From Histomonas meleagridis (taxonomy: Eukaryota; Parabasalia; Tritrichomonadida; Dientamoebidae), in assembly GCA_020186115.1 (NCBI GenBank), contig WSYJ01000045.1, forward strand, positions 25,588 through 89,587: a DNA stretch of 64,000 nucleotides, given 5' to 3'. Position 1 is the stretch's first letter. Every line of letters begins with the position of its first letter. Both the position numbers and the translations under genes were made by a program. The notes beneath the pieces were generated by a model. That model did not search any database and was not told the DNA's origin. It saw only the letters and a program-made list of their open reading frames with translations. This document shows positions 30,581 through 38,984 of this stretch, one piece after another.

Positions 30581-30883
30581 TTAGTGTCTAGTCCTGTTTC
30601 TTATACCTTTTCTGGGACCTTTTTGGACAGGTGTGGATTTGGCATCTTCAATATTTGCTTTCATAGCTTCTGAGTCATCTTTCCAGTTAGGTGGGTTTAT
30701 GTTTAGCCATGGCCAATTTGGGCCGAAAAGTATCATAACAAAAACTGTTACTCCAGCTTCAAAATATAATGCATATCGAAAATTATCTTGGTAAACTGCA
30801 AATATTATAGAAATTGGAATTGAGATTGCAAATATGATGATAGAATAAACTAAAACTCTCTTTTGTCCCTGGAAATCCACCAT
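30581..30883 (-). CDS. SPCS1: Signal peptidase complex subunit SPC12 (100 aa)
   Basis: A small protein with the SPC12/SPCS1 pattern: a short N-terminal cytosolic piece with MVDFQGQKR (family consensus MDxxGQK), two membrane helices (LVYSIIIFAISIPISIIFAV and ALYFEAGVTVFVMILFG), and the loop signature PNWPWLNINPPNWKD (family P-WP-----P--W). A basic tail follows. SPC12 is a non-catalytic subunit of the ER signal peptidase, which removes signal sequences such as that of the BspA-like protein nearby. The frame extends five codons upstream without an ATG, so the start at 30883 is chosen. A CCGTTAAAAGCGG site lies just upstream. It converges with the double C2 gene. Confidence 0.82.
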   Translation of the reverse strand: MVDFQGQKRVLVYSIIIFAISIPISIIFAVYQDNFRYALYFEAGVTVFVMILFGPNWPWLNINPPNWKDDSEAMKANIEDAKSTPVQKGPRKGIRNRTRH

Positions 30884-31233
30884 TTTTAATTTGACCAAAT
30901 AGCAAACCGCTTTTAACGGTCATCGATCCACTAGCTTCAAGGCTGAAGCAACAAGTTTGAAGCTTATTATAAATATCTAAGGATTCCTTCCAAAATGGAA
31001 AAAGGAGGTGATGATTTTATGAACCAACAAATTTTAAAATTTTGAAATAAATCAATCTGCAAAAAATATCTTGATCAATCAATAATCTTTCCTGGCGGAA
31101 ATATCTATCACAACAAATCAATATAAAATGATTTGTTTGTTTCTTATTGCTGTAACTTAAAGTTCCGATGAGAGAAAGGAAATAGGGGCACCCCTATTCA
31201 CAAAAAATTTAATTCAAATATCTGTTTAAACAG
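30884..31233. other. Divergent intergenic region
   Basis: About 350 bp separating the SPC12 gene and the TRAPPC10-like gene. AACGG lies at the left end; nothing else is recognised. Confidence 0.45.
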
Positions 31234-33759
31234 ATGCCATTTTCTCCAAATATTTTTATTCACCCTGATGTGGAATATTCTTCAATCCTCATTTCCCAAC
31301 TTGGAGAAACTGTACCAAAAGAAATCAGCATATCAATTACCGAAAATTCACAATGCGAATTAATAAAATTTCAACCCAAAATCCAAAATCTCTCGGAAGG
31401 TGAAAAAGTACAGAAAGATTTAACCGAAATGCCATACATAATTTTATATATTTTTTCTTCTTCATCAAAAAATGAATTCAGAAATTTTGTTCGTCCTGCA
31501 TACAAAAAACTATGTGAAATCCACTCAGATTCATGTTGTTGTATAATTCCAGTATTTGTTAATGATCCCAAAAAAATTAAAGGAAAAACATTTTTTTCTC
31601 AAACACCATTTATACAATATCTACAATCAGGGCTTGAAAACCTTCAAGTTATTAATTTAAAAATTACAGGAAAATTTCAAAGTTCACAAATTAAAAAAAT
31701 TTGGCAAAATGCGATAATTCCATCAATCACTCAGAGCTTCCAACAAAAAGTTCAACAGTTTGAAGCATCTGAAGGGCCGTCTATAAAATCCATACAGAAT
31801 CATTTTAAACTTTATCTGTTACTAGAAAGTAATTCATTTTCAGATGAGAAAAAAAGAAAAATATTGGAAACTATCGAATGGCTTATCGAAGATAACCAAC
31901 ATCTTTTTGAAAAATACATTGAGAAAAACTCTCTTTTAGAATCGTTTGATTTTTATCGAGAATCAATAACACTTCAAAACAAAGTTTTAACAGACGAAAA
32001 TCCAACAATGTATGACTTAAGGTTTATTGTTTTTAAGCAAAAAGTTCAAGGCTTTATGATTTCTAATGAAATGCATAATGCAATTGAGTGTGGCTTCAAT
32101 TTTGTAAAAAACAGTTACTACAACTTAAAACGTGAAAAACAAATATCTGATACTGAACTTAAGGTTTGGCTTTGTCAATCATTGTATTATCTCATAACAC
32201 AATGTAACAAAGAAAAAAAACTTGCAAAGAAGCTTGGACTACAAACTCGATTTTCTATGATGGAGTGGTACCTTGAAGTTTTACCAGAGGTCTTTGCCCT
32301 TGAAGAAAAGCCAAAAGAATATTTGGATGACAGTTTTTTGGTTCAATTTTACACAAAAGTGGTCAATTCAAAGGAGAACTTCCTCGGTGAAATGAAAACC
32401 GTTTGCCTTGAACTGATTCAAGCTTATCTTGGGTCAGGTTATCAAAGGTGCGCTGCGGTAACAATTAAAAAATATTCTTACTTGTTGGAAAATGGACAAG
32501 AATATTTAGCAATATCACTTATCTCACTTATCAAATTGAATTTCCCGATAACTCAAGAGATCACAGAGGAAATGTTGACTAAAATTCCATTTGATGATCG
32601 AGTTAAAATTTGTTGTCAAATACTTTCATCGCCAAATCTAAAAGTATCACATAAAAATGCGGCAAATCAGATTTCAAAAATATTTACAGACTCAAAATTT
32701 ACTTCAAAACATGTTACATCACTACCTTGTATAGCACATAATGAAGATAACGCGCAAGGCTATGAAGTTAACAAAATTGTTAATATTAAATTAAAATTGA
32801 AATGTCTTTTCGATTCACAAATTGAAGTTCCTTATATCGAAATCGGATTTATTCATATGGGCGATGCTAATGATATTGTTTTCTTCAACACAACCAATGT
32901 GAAAATATCGGATGGCTCATTACTATGCGTAAAAGGTTCGTTTCAAAAACAAGGACTATACTCTCCTTACTGTGCTAAGATTGGCACTGAAGCGTCTCAT
33001 ATTTATTACACTTTCCCAACATTAAACCCAACCATTAAAGTTAGAACAAAACCAAACGTTAATGCACTTCATTCTGCATTATACTGCCATCTAGTTCTCC
33101 CAAGTGTGCTTCTTCCAGCACAATGGCAAACGGCGTCGCTCAGCATTGGTGTTGTGAAGCATTTGAGTTCGCTTCAACTCTTCATTTCGGGTGTCACTTT
33201 TAAAACCGCTAAATTAGAAGACGTTAACGGAACCGTTTATTTGCCTGATGATGAATTTGTTTTTAGTGAATTAAAGCCAGGTACATATCTGATGGATCTT
33301 CCAATTATGGCATATGATTCAGGAACAATTGATGTATCTCTTCAGTCTGGCAAAGATAATATAAAGTATACCAAAAGATATTATGTATCAGATTTCTTAA
33401 AAATGTCTGTCAAATACAGAAAGCGAACAAAAGTTGCAACACTTTCTGCTGTTGGTAATTCAAACTTAGATATTAACATTACGAATGTTATATTTTACAA
33501 AGGTGATGATCAAATTTCAGATTGTAACATTATTGGAATTCCATGCAAAGTATCCCGGAACACAACGTCTGCAATCTTTGTACTTGGCAGTGAACCTGAG
33601 TATGCGCACGTATGGATTGAACAGGACAAATTAAAGCCATTTCTTGTGAAAGTAAATGTGGAATTAATGGAGAAAGAAGATCTGAAGAACAAAAATATGA
33701 TTCCGCAAACGCCTTTTACAGTGGTTGTACCTGATGATATTTCTAGCAGATTGTATTAA
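31234..33759 (+). CDS. TRAPPC10-like trafficking protein (841 aa)
   Basis: An 841-residue, mainly soluble protein. The N-terminal 200 residues are alternating strand/helix (PYIILYIFSSS, DSCCCIIPVFVND). Residues 200-520 are helical and contain DLRFIVFKQKVQGFMIS ... HNAIECGFNFVKNSYYNL, like the conserved helical block of TRAPPC10/Trs130. The rest (about 520-841) is beta-rich with immunoglobulin-like strands (KIVNIKLKLKCLF, IEIGFIHMGD, LKPGTYLMDLPIM), as in the C-terminal part of TRAPP II subunits. TRAPP II acts in Golgi traffic as a Rab exchange factor. The overall layout fits well but individual motifs are weak; other TRAPP-associated families remain possible. Confidence 0.5.
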   Translation: MPFSPNIFIHPDVEYSSILISQLGETVPKEISISITENSQCELIKFQPKIQNLSEGEKVQKDLTEMPYIILYIFSSSSKNEFRNFVRPAYKKLCEIHSDSCCCIIPVFVNDPKKIKGKTFFSQTPFIQYLQSGLENLQVINLKITGKFQSSQIKKIWQNAIIPSITQSFQQKVQQFEASEGPSIKSIQNHFKLYLLLESNSFSDEKKRKILETIEWLIEDNQHLFEKYIEKNSLLESFDFYRESITLQNKVLTDENPTMYDLRFIVFKQKVQGFMISNEMHNAIECGFNFVKNSYYNLKREKQISDTELKVWLCQSLYYLITQCNKEKKLAKKLGLQTRFSMMEWYLEVLPEVFALEEKPKEYLDDSFLVQFYTKVVNSKENFLGEMKTVCLELIQAYLGSGYQRCAAVTIKKYSYLLENGQEYLAISLISLIKLNFPITQEITEEMLTKIPFDDRVKICCQILSSPNLKVSHKNAANQISKIFTDSKFTSKHVTSLPCIAHNEDNAQGYEVNKIVNIKLKLKCLFDSQIEVPYIEIGFIHMGDANDIVFFNTTNVKISDGSLLCVKGSFQKQGLYSPYCAKIGTEASHIYYTFPTLNPTIKVRTKPNVNALHSALYCHLVLPSVLLPAQWQTASLSIGVVKHLSSLQLFISGVTFKTAKLEDVNGTVYLPDDEFVFSELKPGTYLMDLPIMAYDSGTIDVSLQSGKDNIKYTKRYYVSDFLKMSVKYRKRTKVATLSAVGNSNLDINITNVIFYKGDDQISDCNIIGIPCKVSRNTTSAIFVLGSEPEYAHVWIEQDKLKPFLVKVNVELMEKEDLKNKNMIPQTPFTVVVPDDISSRLY

Positions 33760-33897
33760 ATTGAATTTCGGAATTTATTTTTACTTTTAAATGAGTGTGA
33801 AACATCAAATCTTTAGCATGAATTTGTGTTAATATGCATTAAAGTTTACATAAATTTAACATGTTATGTGAATATAAATGTTTTTTTTTAATTATAA

Positions 33898-34389
33898 ATG
33901 CAAAATTTCAGATATTACCAATTGGGAATAGTTGCATTTGATAAGAATATTAATATTCATTTTTTAGAAAACACATGTAAATATGCAATTACAGGCGGAA
34001 ATGAAGAAATCATTCATTTATGTGAACAAAATCACTCAACATTTAAAGATGCATATAAAACAGAAATTGAATTTCATCATAACAATATCTTTAAATATCT
34101 TTATGAAAATATCATTAAGTAATATTTGGAAATTATTTAAATTATTTTGAACAGCATTAATGTATGCATCTTCAAGTGGCCACAGCATAGAAATAGTTAA
34201 ATTACTTTTTGAACATAAAAGAATTAACATAAATGATAAAGACATTTAATCTTTTTTATATTATTTTTATTATGATAATTTTCAATTTCAAAATAATATT
34301 TGAAAATTATTCAAAAAGCACTTATGAAAGCATCTTCAAAAGGTTATACAAAAATAGTTGAATTACTAAATGAAAAAGGAGCTATTTAA
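33898..34389 (+). pseudogene. Truncated DUF3447/ankyrin gene remnant
   Basis: The first 74 codons (33898-34122) carry a fragment of the DUF3447 head nearly identical to the gene at 47.6-48.8 kb: GGNEEIIHLCEQNHSTFKDA and FHHNNIFKYLYEN, after which it stops early. Two ankyrin modules follow: one at 34151-34243 and a terminal one at 34315-34389 (ALMKASSKGYTKIVELLNEK then a stop). The spacer between them is 71 bp. The terminal module resembles the terminal modules at 7320 and 46712. The 5' head and internal repeats are lost. Sequence similarity to the 47-48 kb gene suggests recent common origin. Confidence 0.75.
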
Positions 34390-34458
34390 AATTTTTAATA
34401 TTAATTGGTTCCATGATTCTCCTCCTCCAATTTATAATTTATTAGATCAAGGAATGAA

Positions 34459-34860
34459 TTTATATCTCATTTTGTGCTTTTGATCCACTTTATTCTCAAA
34501 GGTTCATTTTTTTTTAGTAAACAATTCATTGTTTCTAAAACATGCTAATGTTTCAAAACGATTTGCTAGATGTAATTCTGATTCTTTAAATTTTGATTTT
34601 GTCTTTGCTGCTAGTTCCATACAATAAAATATATTTACACATCTTGTTAACATTGCTTATGATTCTAATCTTCTTCTTGCTGGATATTTCTAGAAAGCGA
34701 AGCCCTTATCAGCTTTGGAAGAAGAACATATATATTTCAGAGATTCTTGTTCAACCAGTCGTTATACATTACAGATTTTGATTAATACCAAGAAGTATGT
34801 CGACTATTTCAGGAATGAAAATATATTACATTATTCTGATTTCTTATTAAATATTTTTTT
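34459..34860 (+). pseudogene. Decayed gene of unknown family
   Basis: One frame reads coherently across in-frame stops: SKRFARCNSDSLNFDFVFAA, HLVNIAYDSNLLLAGYF, LSALEEEHIYFRDSCSTSRY, and ILINTKKYVDYFRNENILH. Two stops (TAA near 34625, TAG near 34693) break it, and an upstream piece (FISFCAFDPLYSQRF) is offset by a frameshift. Composition is that of a folded soluble domain. I do not recognise the family. Confidence 0.5.
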
Positions 34861-35075
34861 TTTCATTTTTGAAGTAGTAACATTACGAAAATAAATTATT
34901 TCTCATACAAAACAATTAAAATAAATTATTTTGAGAAATTATTAAATTTTTACCTAGAGGATAAACATCCAAAAAGTGGGAAACATATGTAAAAGATTTC
35001 CATTCTTTATACATTTCAAAAACACCTAAGGTCTAGAACAACGTGCATTGAAAATATACTATCATTTACAAAACA

Positions 35076-35539
35076 TTGGGTAAAATTGAAACAGTTTTTA
35101 CATTGATTCCAAGAACTAACTCAAAGAATGAATGTTATGTGACCATAATTAATAAATCCAAAGAAAATGAGGTTGGATCATTATCAACTAATTTGTGGTT
35201 TTGGCTTTTTGCTTATTATGTCATCTATATGTATAAGAAGGATGTTTCTGCAATGTAATGTTGAAAGGGCAACGGATATGATTCCATTATCCCCATTGGT
35301 ATAATATAATAAATAATGGTAATATAAATGATGCGAATTGAAAGTTCAGACATTTTTTGAAGTTCAACACAGCAGGAACATATGGCATAGCCAACGGCGC
35401 TTCTTCAATCAATTTCTGCTACAAATGTTCGCCAGGAACTGTATCAGATAAACATTCAACAGTTTGCGTTAAGTGCGGCAGCGGATATCATCCAAAAGCA
35501 GACCAAACAGGTTGCGAAAAAGACTTGGGCTCTTACTAA
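35076..35539 (+). pseudogene. 3' fragments of surface-protein genes, one Cys-rich EGF-like
   Basis: Two non-initiated frames lie here. 35076-35258 reads through CYVTIINKSKENEVGS and a hydrophobic segment (LWFWLFAYYVIYMY) to KKDVSAM and a stop. 35357-35539 reads AGTYGIANGASSINFCYKC, then CSPGTVSDKHSTVCVKCGSG and KADQTGCEKDLGSY before the stop; it has the C-x2-C-x-x-G-T spacing of ephrin-receptor-like (GCC2/GCC3) or EGF-like repeats common in trichomonad surface proteins. Neither has an ATG, so both look like 3' scraps of larger genes. Confidence 0.5.
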
Positions 35540-36446
35540 TTAACCTAAAGGGATTAATAAAAAGTGAAGAATTCGAAATGAAATGTTTTGAATGATTCCA
35601 TATGTAAACAGATCCATTAAACCAAATTTGCAAACTTAGAAACAGCAGGAAGATGACGTATAGATTTATCTAACAATAAACAACATGAAATTTCGAAATA
35701 ATTTTGCTAATCTTTCTTCTCGAAGGTAAATGATGAAACGGTTTTGAGTTTTTGAATGTGAATCCGATGATTTTTCTTTGATTTGTTCCTATCGTTGGTA
35801 AAAATTTCACTTTCTTTAAAAAACATTTTGTATTGTCACATGTTTTTAAATTAAAGATGAAACGAAAATGAAAATTTCTTTCAAACCTATAGGTTCAATG
35901 CATAGGTCAGAATTTTAATATCCTTTTCATAACTGAGAAATAACTTTCGTAAATAAATTGAAATTGTTCAAATAAGAAACTAAAAGAAATAGCAGAAGAA
36001 TCAGAATTTCATATAGCAAATCGTTTTGAAATGAACACTTCATTTAATAAGAATCATTTTATTAAATACTTATGATGAAAAATTCATTAAGTTCAAAAAA
36101 GATACTTAAATTTGACGGATATAAAAAGTTGTTAATAATACAACAAAATGTCCTTTTCTTGTTTACATTGAAAATACTAATTTTATCATAAAATTTTAAA
36201 GTAGCTAATTATGATGTAAGTGAATTTAAAACTTCGCATTTGATTATCCAATATTTTTTAGATGCCTTTCTTTAATCTATCGTTTTTATTATAAGGCACA
36301 AAACATGAAAATGTATTCCAAATTTTATTTTTACAATGCTTATAGCCAAAGTTTTCGAGAAATGTACGCAAACAATCACTAAAAAACAGCCAAAAAAAAA
36401 AAAAAAACTTAAAATTCTAAATTTTGTAAATGAATTTAAGATTGTT
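35540..36446. other. AT-rich intergenic region
   Basis: About 900 bp with no gene or RNA. It contains an A-rich run at about 36393-36409 before the 3' end of the UBA3 gene. Confidence 0.5.
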
Positions 36447-37667
36447 TTACTCGAGCATTACTTCGATTGTTTCACCTGCACCAGTTAGTATTCCGAGTTG
36501 ATCTCCGCGGTTTGCAGAGTCCGCTATTTTAACTTCTTTATCAGGTTTAATGAATCCATATATCATTTCCTTACCCCTAAGTATTGACATTACATCTTTG
36601 TTATATGTGCTCTTAATTCTCTCTATGAATCCACCGATTGTTTCATCTTCAATAAATTTAATTCGATCGATACGACGTGAGCAAACGGGGCACCCCTTAT
36701 CGCGGTTAGCTTTGAATGTGTTTTGGAAGACTTTTTCGTTTCCAGAAAATGTGATGTTGTTATCAAGAGGTGGTGCAGAGAGTGTAAGAATCTTAAGAAC
36801 TTCGGTGGCACAGGTTGATGCAACAATCGCTTGTGTTGATGCAATAGCTGGAACAATGTTTTTAACAATGCCTTTGGCTATGCGGAAATCAAGAGGCCCT
36901 TGGACATTGAACTTCTTAGCATGCTCAATTGACTTTTCCAGAATCCATTGAACATGTTCATCATTATCACCATCAAGAACTTCGTCACCACGTTCAGCAG
37001 GCCATGCAATTTCCTTGGCCCATGCGACGCAATGATGCGGTTGACGTGGGTTAGAGGCAATTGTGCATGATTGAAATACTGTGGGTTTGATAAACATTGC
37101 CTCTTGACACTTGAGACAAGCACTTTCATTTGGAAATATAACTTTAACATGGCCTGACCATGCTTCAGATCCACCATCAACATATGGAATCACAAGTTCG
37201 TTGTTAGTATCACGGGCAATTTGAACAAGCTTTTCGTTCATCCACATACGAGCTTTTAATGAATCAAGGCCGCCAATAACAATATTAAATTTCTTATAGA
37301 AACTATCTGGGAATTTTTCGCTATCAGTAATATCACCAAAGTGACCAATGACGTTGGCACCAGGAATTCTCTTGTTAACAAATTCAGCAGCAACAATAGC
37401 TTTTGGCCTGCCAACATCTTTAGCACGGAAAAGAAATTGACGATTAAGATTTGAAATATCGATTGTATCAATATCAATTACTTCAATATGCTTAAAACCA
37501 TCTAATGCTAGTGATTTAAGTAATTCACATCCAAGACCACCTGCACCAATAACAAGAATTTTGCAATTGTCAAAGTACTCTCTACCAGCTTCGCCAGGCT
37601 CAAAGTAGCTTTCACAGAATGGGCCTTGATCTTCCACTAAAGTACGGATAATTTTAGGTGTCTCCAT
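36447..37667 (-). CDS. UBA3: NEDD8-activating enzyme E1 catalytic subunit, UBA3-like (406 aa)
   Basis: The start is placed at METPKIIRTL (ATG 37665-37667). An upstream extension of the frame runs opposite the proline-rich end of the next gene and is not protein-like. The adenylation domain shows ILVIGAGGLGCELL (38-51, nucleotide loop), IDIDTIDISNLNRQFLF, and KARMWMNEKL. The catalytic cysteine is in QSCTIASNPRQPHHC (C201), which aligns exactly with UBA3. Zinc-binding CxxC pairs are at 184-187 and in GCPVCSRR. A C-terminal ubiquitin-fold domain (about 320-406) recruits the E2. With APP-BP1/NAE1 it activates NEDD8 for cullin control. Length is slightly below animal UBA3 (about 460). Confidence 0.92.
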   Translation of the reverse strand: METPKIIRTLVEDQGPFCESYFEPGEAGREYFDNCKILVIGAGGLGCELLKSLALDGFKHIEVIDIDTIDISNLNRQFLFRAKDVGRPKAIVAAEFVNKRIPGANVIGHFGDITDSEKFPDSFYKKFNIVIGGLDSLKARMWMNEKLVQIARDTNNELVIPYVDGGSEAWSGHVKVIFPNESACLKCQEAMFIKPTVFQSCTIASNPRQPHHCVAWAKEIAWPAERGDEVLDGDNDEHVQWILEKSIEHAKKFNVQGPLDFRIAKGIVKNIVPAIASTQAIVASTCATEVLKILTLSAPPLDNNITFSGNEKVFQNTFKANRDKGCPVCSRRIDRIKFIEDETIGGFIERIKSTYNKDVMSILRGKEMIYGFIKPDKEVKIADSANRGDQLGILTGAGETIEVMLE

Positions 37668-37800
37668 CCAGTTGACACTTTTTTGGCAATTTTTTTTGAA
37701 TGTGCCACTTTTTTGAGTGAAACAAATGAATGCCAATTGGCAGAAATTAGAAAGAAGTACATTTGGTTTAAAAAACGAAATAAAAATTGTAAACAACTTT

Positions 37801-38790
37801 TTATCTATGTCCGAGAAAATCCAAGAACTTAAATTTATCATCCATACTATTATTTGGTGGTGGTTGATTAATTGTTTGTTGCTGTGATGGTGGTGGGTAC
37901 ACCCCTTGGCCTTGCTGATTGGGCGCCCCATAAAACTGTTGAGGTGCCCCATAGGGGTTATTAGGGGCCATCCCATATTGCGGCGGTTGCTGTGGAATTG
38001 GATACTGCATTTGTTGCTGTGTGGGAGGAGGATACGGATATGGATAATTTGGTGGAGGACGTTGTTGATATTGCTGTTGCAATGCAATAGCATCCATATC
38101 TTCATCATCTAACTTGAAAACAATGTTGACATTCTCACCATTAAAGTTCATTAAATCTTTTCCATTCATAGCTTTTTGTGCATCTCTTATATCACAAAAT
38201 TTAATGTAAAAGAGAGTAGGTTCAATAACATTTGTGGCATAAATTTCACCGAATTTGGACATTTCCATCTGTATCTTTTGAAGTGTGAGTTTACTACCAA
38301 CAGCTGTTCGAACTAAAAGAGCAGAACATGTCTGTCTAGGGTTGCTTTTTGGATTTGATGATTTTTTACCAAAATTTGTTTTGACAGGTCGTCCCATAAG
38401 TAATTGATTATCAGCTTCTTCAACAGCTTTCTTTGCACTTTTGATGTTATAATACGTAACAAAAGCAATACCTTTTTTATCAATGAGGGAATAAATATTT
38501 GCGATTTCACCATACTTTTGGGCAAATTCTTTAAATGTTTCAAGAGGAACATTATATTGAATATTCGAGAAAAATGCGGTATGTATAGGAACTTTTTGAT
38601 GACCAGATTGATTGGGTGGGTTTGGGGGTGGCGCTGGTTGGCGGGGATTTTGTGGATATTGATTTTGAGAGTATTGATAAGGCTGTGGTGGATATGACTG
38701 GTACTGCGGAGGAGGTGGTTGCTGGTAAGGGTAACCACTTGGATGTTGTTGACCAGTCATATTAGGGAGACCTGGCTTTGGGTATTGCAT
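37801..38790 (-). CDS. Two-RRM RNA-binding protein with Pro/Gln-rich tails (329 aa)
   Basis: The N-terminal 70 residues are rich in proline, tyrosine and glutamine. RRM1 (about 72-148) has HTAFFSNIQYNVPLETFKEF, KKGIAFVTYYNIKSAKKAV and GRPVKTNFGK, the RNP2 and RNP1 positions. RRM2 (about 160-235) has SALLVRTAVGSKLTLQKI and TLFYIKFCDIRDAQKAM. A glutamine- and proline-rich tail follows, ending NSMDDKFKFLDFLGHR. The arrangement suggests an mRNA-binding or splicing-related protein. The exact subfamily is unclear; RNP1 aromatic residues are partly conserved. The start is the first ATG, and only 133 bp separate it from the UBA3 start region downstream. Confidence 0.85.
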   Translation of the reverse strand: MQYPKPGLPNMTGQQHPSGYPYQQPPPPQYQSYPPQPYQYSQNQYPQNPRQPAPPPNPPNQSGHQKVPIHTAFFSNIQYNVPLETFKEFAQKYGEIANIYSLIDKKGIAFVTYYNIKSAKKAVEEADNQLLMGRPVKTNFGKKSSNPKSNPRQTCSALLVRTAVGSKLTLQKIQMEMSKFGEIYATNVIEPTLFYIKFCDIRDAQKAMNGKDLMNFNGENVNIVFKLDDEDMDAIALQQQYQQRPPPNYPYPYPPPTQQQMQYPIPQQPPQYGMAPNNPYGAPQQFYGAPNQQGQGVYPPPSQQQTINQPPPNNSMDDKFKFLDFLGHR

Positions 38791-38984
38791 GGTTATTTAA
38801 AAAAGTGACATTTTAATAAATCTTGTGGAAAAAAATATTATTTTAGGACATTTAATAACTATCAAAACAAAATAAGAATGTTAAAAAAAATACTTTTTCT
38901 AAGATTGTATTCAAAAAAAATTATAGATAAATGTTTATATGAACACGCATTTATTAAAAAATCTGATTGATTTTTGGTATCTAA

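Noticed and set aside
37668-38108. 147-codon N-terminal extension of UBA3
   Set aside because: It runs opposite the Pro/Gln-rich codons of the RRM gene, giving His/Asn-rich shadow sequence; METPKIIRTL aligns with known UBA3 starts.
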